Source of the DNA: Sandaracinus sp.
Lineage (GTDB): Bacteria > Myxococcota_A > Polyangia > Polyangiales > Houyiibacteriaceae
Length of the DNA: 58,252 bases
Reading direction: 5' to 3'
NCBI GenBank assembly: GCA_020633125.1
Contig: JACKEH010000022.1
Location: forward strand, 1 to 58,252
This document shows, piece after piece, positions 36,732 to 46,519 of the stretch. Both the position numbers and the translations under genes were made by a program. Under the pieces are notes generated by a model. The model had not been told where the DNA came from. It ran no database searches and saw only the letters and a program-made list of their open reading frames with translations. Positions within the stretch are counted from its first letter, which is position 1. Every line of letters begins with the position of its first letter.

Positions 36732-37220
36732 TCAGCCGAGCGCGGCTTCGACCGCGGCGACGAGCTCTTCCGAGGTCGGCGTCACCGTCGGGGCGAAGCG
36801 TGCGATGACGGTGCCATCGCGGCCGACGACGAACTTCGCGAAGTTCCACTGGATGTCACCCGGGCCGTCGGGCGCGGTCGCTTGGCTCGTGAGCCACGCG
36901 TAGAGAGGGTCGCGACTCTCGCCGTTGACGTCGATCTTGGCGAAGAGCGGAAACGAGACGTCGTACTTCGTCGCGCAGAAGGAGCGAATCTCCTCCGGCG
37001 TGCCCGGCTCCTGCGCGCCGAACTGGTTGCAGGGATAACCGAGCACGACGAGTCCACGCTCACCGAGGCTTCGATGTAGCTTCTCGAGGCCTTCGTAGTG
37101 CGGCGTGAGCCCGCATTTCGAAGCGACGTTGACGATCAACGCGACCTTTCCGGCGTAGTCGGAGAGCGAGCGTTCCTCGCCTTCGAGGGTGCGAGCTTGG
37201 AAGTCGTGCAGCGTGGTCAT
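36732..37220 (-). CDS. Glutathione peroxidase family protein (Cys type)
   Basis: 162 residues, normal length for the family. It reduces peroxides with thiols in the cytoplasm. The peroxidatic Cys36 lies in NVASKCGLTPHY; the supporting Gln is in YPCNQFGAQEPG and the Trp in IQWNFAKFVV. It uses Cys rather than selenocysteine, so thioredoxin may be the real reductant. The ATG at 37220 is chosen because the family N-terminus (LHDFQARTLEGEE) begins there. Confidence 0.93.
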   Translation of the reverse strand: MTTLHDFQARTLEGEERSLSDYAGKVALIVNVASKCGLTPHYEGLEKLHRSLGERGLVVLGYPCNQFGAQEPGTPEEIRSFCATKYDVSFPLFAKIDVNGESRDPLYAWLTSQATAPDGPGDIQWNFAKFVVGRDGTVIARFAPTVTPTSEELVAAVEAALG

Positions 37221-37323
37221 GGTGGCCTTCGCGCCGCACGACGATGTGCGGCGGGCGACCATGAGGCCTTCCCGACGGCGCGTACGCAAGCCCTCTCTCA
37301 CGTCCGCCGAATGGATGGCGTGA

Positions 37324-37746
37324 TCATTCGGCGACGAGAGGCGGTGCGCTCGAGCGGCGAGGATTGGACGGGTGATGCCGCAGCGCGAAGTGCTCGGCTT
37401 CCTGCACCGTCGCGAAGATGCGCGAGGGGTACGGGGGGCGAAGCATCAAGTGCAATGCGGAGAGCGAGCCACGAACGAGCCACGACGGCGAGACCCACGC
37501 GTCGGCGCGAAGGAAACGCCGCTCCGACTCCTGCAAGGGTCGCGAGAGCGAGACGATCTCGTGGCGTTGCTTCGGATCGAGGGGGAGCGCGCCCGAGAAA
37601 TCCCAGAGCTGGACGAAGGGCTCCTCTCGAACGAGCACCTCGCGCACGTAGGTGTCGTGCACCGCCGTCCATTGCTCGGCCGACAGGCGACCCGTCACCG
37701 TCCAGCGGACGAAGGGCCACGTCGAAGTGTCAGTGACTACGGACAC
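37324..37746 (-). CDS. STAS/SpoIIAA-like small protein
   Basis: 140 residues from GTG at 37746. Alternating strand and helix (TWPFVRWTVTGRLSAEQW, VQLWDFSGALPLDPKQ, SRIFATVQEAEHFA) resembles SpoIIAA-like STAS domains that act as soluble regulatory partners. No catalytic motif. The SD is poor. It is followed by the glutathione peroxidase gene on the same strand after 103 bp. Function uncertain. Confidence 0.6.
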   Translation of the reverse strand: MSVVTDTSTWPFVRWTVTGRLSAEQWTAVHDTYVREVLVREEPFVQLWDFSGALPLDPKQRHEIVSLSRPLQESERRFLRADAWVSPSWLVRGSLSALHLMLRPPYPSRIFATVQEAEHFALRHHPSNPRRSSAPPLVAE

Positions 37747-38068
37747 GACGCGATGCTACGTGAATCACCATCACGCACAAACAAGATTCCCGAGAAATCC
37801 TTACAAAACGTCCGTGACGGGATTGCCGCGTTCGTGGACTCGGTGACGATCGTGCGCCGCCGAAGCGGCGTGGAGCCGACAAAGACCAGCGATTTCGGGA
37901 CGACACGTCGCGTCGCGGGCCGTCGCGCCGGGTGCGGGCGAAGCCTCTCGCCCGTCGAATACGAGCCGAGCGTCCGAGATCGAAAGCGAGACCGGAGACG
38001 CTCGAATGCGGACCGCGATGCTCCGAGGTCGAGCTCGCGGTGGCCCCCCGCGAACGTTCGAGAGCGCC
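37747..38068. other. 322-bp intergenic region
   Basis: No coding potential seen. The part next to 37746 (about 37755-37815) is AT-richer and is the likely promoter area of the minus-strand STAS-like gene. A CGCCGC-CGAA-GCGGCG hairpin at 37855-37870 (a UUCG tetraloop on the minus strand) may mark the end of the TPR transcript that stops at 38069. Confidence 0.55.
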
Positions 38069-41000
38069 TCAACGACAACGACGGGCGGTCGAACGCGCGT
38101 CGCGGGCGTCGAGCCCACGCGGCGCGGCCTCGAGGTAGCGGCGCGCCAGGTCGCAGACGTCGTCCGCACGACCGTCGAAGAGCACGAGCTGGCCCATCAC
38201 TTCGGGAAGCGGCGCGCGGGCGGCGAGCGCGGCACGAAGGTGCTCGACCGGGCTGCCGCCGCGCGCATCGGCGACGATGCCGAGCACGTAGTGCGCGGCG
38301 GCGCAGCTCGCGTCCTTCGCGAGCGCTTCGCGCGCCTTCGCTTCGGCTTCGTCGAAGCTGCCGTTCTCGTAGAGCACACGCCCCCGCGCCGCGAGCAGGC
38401 GCGCCTCGTAGCGCGCGCCGAGACTGCGCCGTTGCACCAGCCCCTCGGCTTCCCCGATCGCTTGCGACGCTCCCCCGAGGTCGCCGCGACGCGTTCGCGA
38501 GAGCGCGAGCCCGAGGTACGCCTCGACGAGACCCCCGTCGATCTCGATCGCGCGCTCGAACTGTCGGATGGCGCCCCGGTCGTCTTCGGATTGCGCGAGC
38601 GCCCAGCCGTAGTCGGTGAGCAACGCCGCGTCGCGCGTCCGACGTACCGAGCGCGCCAACGTGCGGGCCGCGCGCGCTCCGAGCCCTTGCGCGACCTGTA
38701 CACGGCCTTCGAGCACCGTGGCGAGCGCGCGGCCGACCGCGCCTTGCTCTCGCGCACGCGTCAACGCGGCGTCCGCTTCGGTGGGCTCCGCGGCGTCGAG
38801 CGCGAGGTAGACCTTGCCCAGCAACGCGAGCGGCTGGCGAGCGTCGAGCGCGAGCGCGCGATCGAAGGCTTCGGTCGCGAGCGTGGTCTGGCCTTCGCGA
38901 CGCGCCGCCTCGCCGAGCATCCCTTGGGCGCGCGCGCTCTGCTCCGCGCGCGAGATGACCTGCTGCATCACCGCGAGCGCACCCGCCGAGTCGCCACGCG
39001 CGAGATCGATCTCGGCCTTCGTGAGCTGCAGGTCCAGCGCGTCCGGCCGGGCCGTGAGCGCCGCGGTCACGATGCGCGCGGCGTCGTCGCCCCGATCGGC
39101 TTCGAGGTACGCGCGCGCCAACGTCGAGACGATCTCGGCATCCGTCGCGGCTTCGGGCAGAAGCGGCTCGAGCAGCCCGATCGCTTCGGCCTCGTTCCCC
39201 GCGTCGAGCGCCAACGCGCCGAGGCGGGCCGTCGCTCGCACGCGCTCGCGCGGCACCTGCGCGGCCGTGCGGTAGTGGGCGATCGCGTCTTCGGTGCGTC
39301 CGCGCGCTTCGGCCACGCGACCTCGCAAGAAACTCGCGCGCGCCGAGTCGCCCGCGTCCTCGAGGCTTCGCTCGGCCGCGTCGAAATCGCCGGCGGCGAG
39401 CTGCGCTTCGGCGGTCAGCAGTGCGCGGCCGACCCTTCGCGCGGGCGCCGGCGGCAACGCGGCCAACGTCGCGCGCGCGCCTTCGACGTCACCGAGCGCG
39501 AGCTGCACGCGGACGAGGTCGAGCCCGAAGGCTTCGTCGCCGACGGGACGATCCGTGAGGCTGACCTGAAGCTGATCGCGCGCTTCGTCGAGACGTCCCG
39601 CGGCCAAGAGCGCGAGCATGCGCAGGCGGCCACGCTGAACGAGCTGGCGACGGCTCGTGGCGGACGCGAGCTCGGACTCCATCGCGAGCAAGGTGTCGAG
39701 CGCGTCGCTCGGTCGGCCGGCCTCCAAGGAGGCTTCGGCGTGCGCGAGACTGACGTCGGGAGACCGAACGGTGAGTGCGCCGAGCGCCGTGAGCGCCTCG
39801 TCCGCCTTGGCACGCGCGCTGAGGATTCGCGCCATCCACGCGACGAAACGCGGCGCGTCCGGGGCCCTCGCGAGCGCGGCACGCATCTCCGTCTCGGCGC
39901 GTTCGAGCTCTCCTCGCACGAACGCCAGGCGTGCGCGTGCGAGGCCCGCTTCGCCGTCGAGCGCGGCTCCGTCGAGCAACATCGACCGTTCGGTGGCGGG
40001 TTCGATCTCGCCCGCTTCGAGCGCGAGGTACGTGGCGGCGACGTGTGCCTCTTGGCTACCGCGCGCTTCGTCGTCGAGCGACTCGAGCAACGTCCGCGCG
40101 CGATCGCTCTCTTCGAAGCCGTGGTCGTACGCCGCGGTCGCGTAGAGGCGCGCACGACGGGCGACGGCGGGGCCTTCGTCGGAGCCTTCGTCCGCGTCGA
40201 GCTCCAGGGCACGGCGAAGCGACGCCGCGAGGCCGTCGCGTTGGGCGGCCACGGTGGCTTCGGCGATCGCGTCTTCCGCGCGACCGGCGAGCCACGTGCG
40301 AACGCCGAAGACGACCAGGACCACGACGAGCACCGGAACGCCAGCGAGCGCGATCGCGGTCGGCAGCGGAAGGGTCCATCGCGCGATGCGAACGAGGCGG
40401 GTGCCACCCGCCACGGCTTCGCCGGAGGAGAGCGCGTCGCCGGACCCGAGCGCCTCGCCCGACGCGACGTTCCCGGACCCCGAAGAGGGCAGCTTGGCGC
40501 TCGGCCGCTCGGTGCTGGTCGACGAAGGCGTCGACCCCGGAAGGACGCCAGCGGCGCTGCCAGGCATGGCGGAGGGCGCGAAGCTGGACGGCATGGCGCT
40601 CGGTGCGAAGCCCGAAGGGGCGCCGCCGGGAGCCGCGCTCGGCGAGAACCCTCCTGGCGCGGCGCTCGGCGAGAACCCTCCCGGCGCGGCGCTCGGCGAG
40701 AACCCGGCCGGTTGCGGCCCCTCCGGTGTGGGCCGCGCCAAGGTCGGCTCACCGGCGAGCTCGGGGAGGCCGTCGATCGGCAACGCGTCGGACGGGAAGC
40801 CTTCGACACGGGGGCGTTGCGAGGTCGCTCCGTCGTCCACCGCCGCGGCGCGGGTCGTGGTCGCGACATCGACCGCCGACTCTTCGCGACCCTTCGTCGT
40901 CTCGTCTTCGAAATCCACCGGCGCGCGCGCACGCGTCGGTTCCGCTTCGAGCTCCGGCAGCCCCGCGCCGAACAGGTCTTGTTCGTCGGAGACGCCGTCG

Positions 41001-42151
41001 AGCACGGGTGGGCGAGCGCGCGTCGGCTCGCCAGGAAGCTCTTCGTCTTCTTCGAGGTCGTCCTCGCCGAGCGGTCGACGCGCGTCCGTGGCTTCGCCTT
41101 CGAGCGGAGGCGGCTCTTGCGCGAGGTGCTCGTAGGGATCGGGACGAACCTTCGGGACCAAACGCTCGAGCTCTGCCGAGCCGGTGGTGAGCTCCGCGAG
41201 ATCGAGGTCGCCGGTGGAGGGCGCCAGTAGCTCGGCGCTCAGCAGCTCCTCGCTGTCGGCGGAGATCAGGTCCGCGCTCGCCAAACTGGGCGCCGAAGTG
41301 GGAGCGGGAGCGGGGCTCGGTATCGGCCGGGGCGTGGGGGCGGGAACCGGCGCGGGCACCGCGGAGAATCCCAGCAACGTCGACTTCACCGCGCGCGGCG
41401 GTCGCACCGGCGGCGGCGCGACGACGCTCCCCGACGAAGACGACGGGGGCGGCGGCGCGGAAGGCATGCTGCGGCCTGGCGGAGGTGGCGGCACCGAAGG
41501 TTTCGGCGGCGAGACGATGGCCGGGCTCGTCGGCGAAGGGAGCGGACCGCGGACCTTCGGCGGCGCCGGGATCGCGAGACCCATCAGCGTCTTCTTCGGC
41601 GCTCGCGGCGGCGGGGCCTTGGCCTCGTTCGTCCGCGTGATCTCCGCGCGAAGATCGTCGGAGAGCTCCACCGAAGGTGGGGCGTCGGTGGCAGGCGAGG
41701 TCGCCGGGGCGTCTGGCGTCTCGGCGGCTTCGACGCGGGTCGGCTCGTCGGGAAACCACCGCTCGATGGTTTCCATCGGCGGCATCTCGTCTTCGACCTC
41801 GCCGAGCTCCTCGAGCAGCTCGCGGGCTTCTTCGTCTTCGGGGTCGAGGCGAAGCGCCTCACGCAACGCCGACGCGGCGTTGTCGCTCTGGCGCGCGCGG
41901 AGGTATGCCTCGCCCAAGAGGCGGTGGGCGGGTGCGACGAGCGGCGCTTTCTTGAGCAGCGCCTGCATCTCGATGCGCACCTCGTCGTGCCGGCCGAGCG
42001 CGAGCAAGGCCTGGCCGAGCAAGACACGCACGTCGACGTGATCTGGCTTGGACAAGAGCAGACGGCGACACGCACGCACGGCGTCTTGGTATTTGCGCTC
42101 GGACACGAGCTGCTTGGCGCGCGCGGCCGCGTCTTGGGCGTTCGGTCCCAC
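38069..42151 (-). CDS. Very large TPR-repeat protein with a central membrane helix
   Basis: 1,360 residues from GTG at 42151. TPR helices at the N-terminus (about 5-115: YQDAVRACRRLLLSKPDH, DNAASALREALRLDPEDE), then a 450-residue Pro/Ala/Glu-rich, low-complexity part with three 9-residue FSPSAAPGG repeats (about 480-510). One membrane helix lies near 596-620 (IALAGVPVLVVVLVVFGV), then about 20 further TPR units to the end. It is probably a scaffold spanning the inner membrane with TPRs on both sides. Divergent from an outer-membrane protein gene. Partners unknown. Confidence 0.85.
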   Translation of the reverse strand: MGPNAQDAAARAKQLVSERKYQDAVRACRRLLLSKPDHVDVRVLLGQALLALGRHDEVRIEMQALLKKAPLVAPAHRLLGEAYLRARQSDNAASALREALRLDPEDEEARELLEELGEVEDEMPPMETIERWFPDEPTRVEAAETPDAPATSPATDAPPSVELSDDLRAEITRTNEAKAPPPRAPKKTLMGLAIPAPPKVRGPLPSPTSPAIVSPPKPSVPPPPPGRSMPSAPPPPSSSSGSVVAPPPVRPPRAVKSTLLGFSAVPAPVPAPTPRPIPSPAPAPTSAPSLASADLISADSEELLSAELLAPSTGDLDLAELTTGSAELERLVPKVRPDPYEHLAQEPPPLEGEATDARRPLGEDDLEEDEELPGEPTRARPPVLDGVSDEQDLFGAGLPELEAEPTRARAPVDFEDETTKGREESAVDVATTTRAAAVDDGATSQRPRVEGFPSDALPIDGLPELAGEPTLARPTPEGPQPAGFSPSAAPGGFSPSAAPGGFSPSAAPGGAPSGFAPSAMPSSFAPSAMPGSAAGVLPGSTPSSTSTERPSAKLPSSGSGNVASGEALGSGDALSSGEAVAGGTRLVRIARWTLPLPTAIALAGVPVLVVVLVVFGVRTWLAGRAEDAIAEATVAAQRDGLAASLRRALELDADEGSDEGPAVARRARLYATAAYDHGFEESDRARTLLESLDDEARGSQEAHVAATYLALEAGEIEPATERSMLLDGAALDGEAGLARARLAFVRGELERAETEMRAALARAPDAPRFVAWMARILSARAKADEALTALGALTVRSPDVSLAHAEASLEAGRPSDALDTLLAMESELASATSRRQLVQRGRLRMLALLAAGRLDEARDQLQVSLTDRPVGDEAFGLDLVRVQLALGDVEGARATLAALPPAPARRVGRALLTAEAQLAAGDFDAAERSLEDAGDSARASFLRGRVAEARGRTEDAIAHYRTAAQVPRERVRATARLGALALDAGNEAEAIGLLEPLLPEAATDAEIVSTLARAYLEADRGDDAARIVTAALTARPDALDLQLTKAEIDLARGDSAGALAVMQQVISRAEQSARAQGMLGEAARREGQTTLATEAFDRALALDARQPLALLGKVYLALDAAEPTEADAALTRAREQGAVGRALATVLEGRVQVAQGLGARAARTLARSVRRTRDAALLTDYGWALAQSEDDRGAIRQFERAIEIDGGLVEAYLGLALSRTRRGDLGGASQAIGEAEGLVQRRSLGARYEARLLAARGRVLYENGSFDEAEAKAREALAKDASCAAAHYVLGIVADARGGSPVEHLRAALAARAPLPEVMGQLVLFDGRADDVCDLARRYLEAAPRGLDARDARSTARRCR
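40637..40714 (-). repeat. 27-bp tandem repeats in the giant TPR gene
   Basis: GCTCGGCGAGAACCC recurs at 27-bp spacing (40637, 40664, 40691 on the plus strand), encoding FSPSAAPGG three times, with a degenerate continuation (GFAPSAMP). Confidence 0.75.
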
Positions 42152-42365
42152 GAGGCGGACAGTCTACCAAGAGCGGCTCGTCCATCGCGAGCGTTCTTCG
42201 CGAGGCACCTGGCGTGTGGTGCGTTCGTCTCGCGCCACGTGCGGTGGTGACCGGTGGCGCCGAGAGTCCCGGCGTTCGACGTCTTGCGACACCTCCCGTT
42301 GCACGGTCCGCGGCGCTGCAACACTTCGCACCCACGTTCCGCCCGCGCGGGGCGAGGGAAAAGGG

Positions 42366-42381
42366 TGGCACCGATTCTGCA
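42366..42381 (+). promoter_or_regulatory. Sigma-54-like promoter motif
   Basis: TGGCACCGATTCTGCA keeps the -24 GG and -12 GC with the required 10-bp spacing. It ends 13 bp before the ATG at 42395, which would give a very short leader; this argues for caution. Confidence 0.25.
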
Positions 42382-42394
42382 GCCCGCGTCGGTC

Positions 42395-43024
42395 ATGCAC
42401 GCGCCCTTCCTGCAGGCCACGCGTCGTCACCTCGTCGCCGTCGGCCTCGTGCTGTCGTCGATCTCGGGTGTGGCCCGGGCCGAACCACCCGCCGCCGAGA
42501 AGCCGGCTCCGCCCGCGATCACGGAGTCGAGCGCCGAGTCGACGATCGACACGTCGCTACACGACTTCGACGACGTGGCGAGCTCCGAACGAAGCGAGCG
42601 TGGGGGCGTGGCGTTTCGAATCATCGCGGGCAGCTCGCGCGCCTATCCCGACAACACCTGGGTGTTCGGGTTCGGTCTGCAGGGCGAGCTGCACTTGGGA
42701 CGTGGCGTCGAGCTCGTCGCCGGCGCCGGCCTGCTGCTCGGTGAGAACTCCGAGATCGTGCCCGTCGAGGTGCTGATTCAGACGAGCGTGAAGCTCGACG
42801 ATCGGGTCGAGCTCTACTTCGAGATCGGCCCCCTCGCGGCCCTCGTGATCGAGCACGGCCACGATCCCTTGATGCTCTTCGGGGGCACCGCCGCGATCGG
42901 CTTCTTGATCCGTCAGACCGAAGCGTTCGGCATCTTCATCCAGCCCTCGTACCAAGTCCTCGTCGAAGACCAGAAACCGGTCCACGACCTCGAGGGTGCC
43001 GTCGGCGTGAACTGGCGCTTCTGA
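42395..43024 (+). CDS. Small outer-membrane beta-barrel-like protein
   Basis: 209 residues. A signal peptide ends near SGVARAE (residue 27). After a charged linker, the rest is alternating amphipathic strands with Gly turns (VAFRIIAGSSRAYPD, WVFGFGLQGELHLG, VELVAGAGLLLGE) and a terminal aromatic Phe (GVNWRF), as in outer-membrane barrels. The ATG at 42395 is chosen because it starts a normal signal peptide; the frame is open to a GTG at 42254 but that part is Arg/Pro-rich. Function unknown. Confidence 0.7.
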   Translation: MHAPFLQATRRHLVAVGLVLSSISGVARAEPPAAEKPAPPAITESSAESTIDTSLHDFDDVASSERSERGGVAFRIIAGSSRAYPDNTWVFGFGLQGELHLGRGVELVAGAGLLLGENSEIVPVEVLIQTSVKLDDRVELYFEIGPLAALVIEHGHDPLMLFGGTAAIGFLIRQTEAFGIFIQPSYQVLVEDQKPVHDLEGAVGVNWRF

Positions 43025-43041
43025 CGCCTCCGCGCTTCGGA

Positions 43042-44004
43042 TCAGGGCGTGGCGAGCCGTTCGGCGGCGCGAAGCACCGCGGCGCCCGTGCTCGGCAGCA
43101 CCTCCGCGAAGCCGCCGGTCGCGTCGCTTCGCACCCACCAGCGTGCGTCGGCACCTTCGCCGCGCGTGAAGAGCGCCATCTCGCCGAGCGCCCGACCGCG
43201 CGCGTCGGCGAAACGCGCTTCGAGCAAGGGCGCGCCGACCTCCGGCGCCTCCTGCGGATAACGTGTGATCGCGAGGCCGAGGAGCGCGCGCATCAGCCGG
43301 TCGTAGTCGCTGCGGCGTTCTTCGGGCGCGGCCGCGTCGACCCACGCCGCGTCGTGGCTGCGCCGGTTGCGCTGGGTCATCGTGTGCTCGACGCCACCGA
43401 AGGTCACCACCGCGCGCTCGGCTTCCGCCTGCGCGAAGCGATGCCAACGGCGCTCGACCAAACGCAGCTCGGCGGTCTCGAGGTCCCGAATGCGCGCGGC
43501 CTCGAAGAGCACCACCGGCGCGCCCGATCGTTCTTCGCGCACGTAGCGATCGCCCGTGCCGTACGCCCGGCCGCCGACCACGAAGCGGTGGTTTCGCGAG
43601 CCACAACGAAGCGTCCAACGCGTGCGCTCCCGCTCCACGCTCGCGCGGTCCAGGCCGACCTCCACGAGCGCGTCGCCTTCGAGCACGCCGAGGTCGCGGC
43701 GCGCCACGAGGGGCGCCAACTCGTCGAGGTACGCCTCCGCGTCGGCGCCTCCGAGGAACGAGAGGCGCTCTTCTTCGCCCTCGACCCGCCGCGTGACCTC
43801 GACCCGGACCACGCCCCGCGCGCGATGGACGCGCACGTCGCGCGAAGGGCTCGCGAGCCGCACCTCGTCGACCCGCGCGCAATCGACGACGACCGTCTCA
43901 CCCGCCGCCGGCACACGCACCTCGTCCCGAGTCGCAGCCACCGCCACGCCGAGACCGAGCAACGCCAAGAGCGCCTGCCAGCCGAGCTCGCGCCGCGCGC
44001 TCAT
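43042..44004 (-). CDS. DUF4340 domain protein of the Gld-like ABC operon
   Basis: 320 residues. One N-terminal membrane helix (WQALLALLGLGVAVAAT) is followed by a beta-rich periplasmic region with DUF4340-like features (VVVDCARVDEVRLASPSRDV, RRDLGVLEGDALVEVGLD, HRFVVGGRAYGTGDRYV). Such proteins occur with GldF/GldG-type ABC components. The ATG overlaps the upstream GldG-like stop (ATGA). Last gene of the operon. Confidence 0.82.
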   Translation of the reverse strand: MSARRELGWQALLALLGLGVAVAATRDEVRVPAAGETVVVDCARVDEVRLASPSRDVRVHRARGVVRVEVTRRVEGEEERLSFLGGADAEAYLDELAPLVARRDLGVLEGDALVEVGLDRASVERERTRWTLRCGSRNHRFVVGGRAYGTGDRYVREERSGAPVVLFEAARIRDLETAELRLVERRWHRFAQAEAERAVVTFGGVEHTMTQRNRRSHDAAWVDAAAPEERRSDYDRLMRALLGLAITRYPQEAPEVGAPLLEARFADARGRALGEMALFTRGEGADARWWVRSDATGGFAEVLPSTGAAVLRAAERLATP

Positions 44005-45800
44005 GCGTCGCCCTCCCGACGCCGCCGACGACGACGCAGCGCGACCACCACCCCCGCGATGCCGAGCGGCAGGGGCACGCCGAGGCTTCCGAGCCAGAGC
44101 CAGAGCCGCTCGTCTTCGGGCGCGTGCTCGACCGGCACGTCTTCTTCGCTCGTGGTCGCGCCGACGATGGCCGGACGGTCGTCGCCGAGGTCACCGAGCA
44201 ACCACCCGAGCGCGTCGCCGAGCACCCGGAAGTTCCCGCGGTAACCGAGCAAATCGTCGCCCGCGAAGCTTCCGTCGGCGATCACCACCGCCCGGCCGAC
44301 CCGCGAAGCGCGTGGCGCGCGTACCGTCACCGCGGCGAGCATGCGCTGCGTCTCGAGCGGCTCGTCGTCGTCGCGCGTGAGGTCTCCGTCGAGGTCACGC
44401 CAGACGTTCTCTTCCGTGCGTACCGGGAAGACGACCTCGACCCCTTCGGTCGGCGCTTCTTCGAGCGCGGCGCCACGGTGCAAGACCACGGCCGAGCGGC
44501 CCGCGTCGGCGCGCGCGCTGATGACGACCGGGTGATCCGAGAAGCGGCTCGCAAAGACACGCGCGCGGTCGGAGAGATCGCGATCGCGCGCGACCACGCT
44601 CGTCTCGCTCGCGAGCACGCCGGGGCGGAGACGAAGGCCGAGCCCCGCGAGCAACGCGTCCGCGCCGCCTTCGGCTTCGTGATCGACCAGCACGAGCAGC
44701 CGCCCGCCACCGTGCACGAAACGCAGCAAGGTCTCGACCTCTTCGGGCGCGAAGGGGTCCCGCGCGCCGAGCACCGCGACGAGCGGGGTGCCGCGCGGCA
44801 CCTCTTGCGCGAGCCCCTGCGCGAGGCCGAGCGTCGTCACCTGAATGTTCGCGCGCCGCAGCGCGACCACGAACCGGTCGAGGCGCTCCGCCGGGTCGAC
44901 CTCCGCGCCGCCGTGGCTGCGTTCGCCGTGACCGACGGTCAGCGCGATCTCACGCCGCGGCTGGGTGAGGCGCGCGAAGGCTTCCTGGAACCGTCCGTCG
45001 AGCGTGCGCAGCCGCGGTCGCGCCGACGCGAGGTCGAGCCCGAGCTCGACGCTCTCGCTGCGAATCGCCTCGCCCTCGCCTTCGAAGAGCACGAGGAAGC
45101 CGTTGCTCGTGACGTGCAGACGTTCGGCGAGCTCGGGCGCGAGCGCGTGGTCGAGACGCTCGACCTTCAAATGCGACGACGCGTCGGCCAACGTGTCGAA
45201 GTAGGGCCGCACCCGCGCCGCGACCTCGTGGCCTTCGGGGTAGAAGAGCACCGCGCGCACGTCGCCGTCGAGCGCGCGCACGAGCCGCTGCGAGGTCTCG
45301 CTCGGTTCCGTCACGCGCAGGAACGAGAGATCGACGCGCACGTCGCGCGCGCGCGCCGCCACGTCCAACGAGACCACGAAAACCAACGCGAGCCCGAGGG
45401 AGAGCCCTCGGTAGATCGCGTCTCGAACCCGCGCGTTCACCGAGGCATCGTGCGCGTCGACCGAACGCAGCACGAACGCGACCCGCTCGCCGAACGCCGT
45501 CGCCAGCCCCGCGAGCAAGAGCGCGGCGGGAGCGGCGAGCCCGAGAATTCGTTCCCCGAGATGACCGGGCGCGAGCCCGAGCAAGTCGAGCCCACGCTCG
45601 GTGGACAGGCCGTGCAGACCGAGCGCCGCCAGCAGACCGAGGTGCGCGAACGAGAGCGCGTCGCGATGGCGCGCGAGCCGGGTCGTCGCCCCCACGGCGC
45701 AGAGGCCGACGCCGAGGTACGTCGGCCACGACGCGTGCAGCACGAGCTCGCCGAGCACGACGAACGCGAGACCGAGCGCGGTCGCGAGGGCCGGGGTCAT
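44001..45800 (-). CDS. GldG-like ABC transporter-associated membrane protein
   Basis: 599 residues from ATG 45800, which overlaps the permease stop (ATGA). Several N-terminal helices (ATALGLAFVVLGELVLHA, RGLSLGLALVFVVSLDVAA) are followed by a large periplasmic region of the GldG/DUF4350-like type (VRAVLFYPEGHEVAARVRPY, VTLGLAQGLAQEVPRGTPLV, GRLLVLVDHEAEGG), and a C-terminal helix with an RRRRRR tail. Role: accessory part of an ABC-2 exporter; substrate unknown. Confidence 0.83.
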   Translation of the reverse strand: MTPALATALGLAFVVLGELVLHASWPTYLGVGLCAVGATTRLARHRDALSFAHLGLLAALGLHGLSTERGLDLLGLAPGHLGERILGLAAPAALLLAGLATAFGERVAFVLRSVDAHDASVNARVRDAIYRGLSLGLALVFVVSLDVAARARDVRVDLSFLRVTEPSETSQRLVRALDGDVRAVLFYPEGHEVAARVRPYFDTLADASSHLKVERLDHALAPELAERLHVTSNGFLVLFEGEGEAIRSESVELGLDLASARPRLRTLDGRFQEAFARLTQPRREIALTVGHGERSHGGAEVDPAERLDRFVVALRRANIQVTTLGLAQGLAQEVPRGTPLVAVLGARDPFAPEEVETLLRFVHGGGRLLVLVDHEAEGGADALLAGLGLRLRPGVLASETSVVARDRDLSDRARVFASRFSDHPVVISARADAGRSAVVLHRGAALEEAPTEGVEVVFPVRTEENVWRDLDGDLTRDDDEPLETQRMLAAVTVRAPRASRVGRAVVIADGSFAGDDLLGYRGNFRVLGDALGWLLGDLGDDRPAIVGATTSEEDVPVEHAPEDERLWLWLGSLGVPLPLGIAGVVVALRRRRRRREGDA

Positions 45801-46519
45801 GCCTCGCGCCTCCCGGCCAGCGCGCGCGTGGCGACGCGAAGCCCGAGGTAGGTGAGCAAGACGAAGAAGACGACGTCCGAGAGCTGGAAGAGGCCCTGCC
45901 GGAACGACGTGAAGCGGCCGAAGACCGGCGCGATGGCGCGAAGGATCGGGCGGTGCTCGAGGTCCGCGATCGACGCGAGCCGGTGCGCGAGCTCGAGCCC
46001 GGCCAGCACGCCTGCCGTGGTGAGCGCCGCGCCGAAGGGCCGACGTGCGATCGCCGCCGCGGCGCTCGCGATGGCCAAGCCTCCGGCGCCGACGAGCAGG
46101 AGCCCGAGGTAACCCGTCGCGACGTGGCCGAACGAGATCTTGCCGTTCACGAGGATCAACGCCGGCAGGTGCAACGAGAGCAACGTGACGACCGCCACGT
46201 AGCCGAAGGCGCCGAGAAATCGTCCGAGGACGAGCGAGCCTTCGCCCACCGGCGACGTGAGCAGCAGCGCCCCGGCTTCGTGGCCTTCGTCGATCGGGAG
46301 CCGCAGCGCCACGAAGGCGACGAGCACCTCCGTGAGCACCGCGGCGTTCAGCAAGAAGAGCTCGAGCACCGCGGCCGAGGGGCGACGTTCGGTGCCGATG
46401 GCCACGGCGTGCAGTTGGAGCGCGTCGAGGCAGAGCACGAGCGCGGCGAGCCACCAGCCGATCGGGCTTCGAAACCACGCCGTGAAGTCGCGCGCGGCGA
46501 TCTGCCAGAGCGTCTTCAA
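45797..46519 (-). CDS. ABC-2 type transporter permease (GldF-like)
   Basis: 240 residues with about six membrane helices (PIGWWLAALVLCLDALQL, LELFLLNAAVLTEVLVAF, GYVAVVTLLSLHLPALIL, and more). An N-terminal amphipathic segment (LWQIAARDFTAWFRSP) and DEGHEAGALLLTSP match ABC-2 permeases. The start is TTG at 46519, overlapping the ATPase stop (TTGA), so translation depends on coupling. The stop overlaps the GldG-like ATG. Confidence 0.85.
   Translation of the reverse strand: MKTLWQIAARDFTAWFRSPIGWWLAALVLCLDALQLHAVAIGTERRPSAAVLELFLLNAAVLTEVLVAFVALRLPIDEGHEAGALLLTSPVGEGSLVLGRFLGAFGYVAVVTLLSLHLPALILVNGKISFGHVATGYLGLLLVGAGGLAIASAAAAIARRPFGAALTTAGVLAGLELAHRLASIADLEHRPILRAIAPVFGRFTSFRQGLFQLSDVVFFVLLTYLGLRVATRALAGRREA

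Noticed and set aside
38006..41230. A plus-strand open frame of over 1,000 codons opposite the TPR gene
   Set aside because: It is Arg/Ala/Glu-rich without domains, and the minus-strand TPR reading is clear. Long antisense frames are expected at this GC content.
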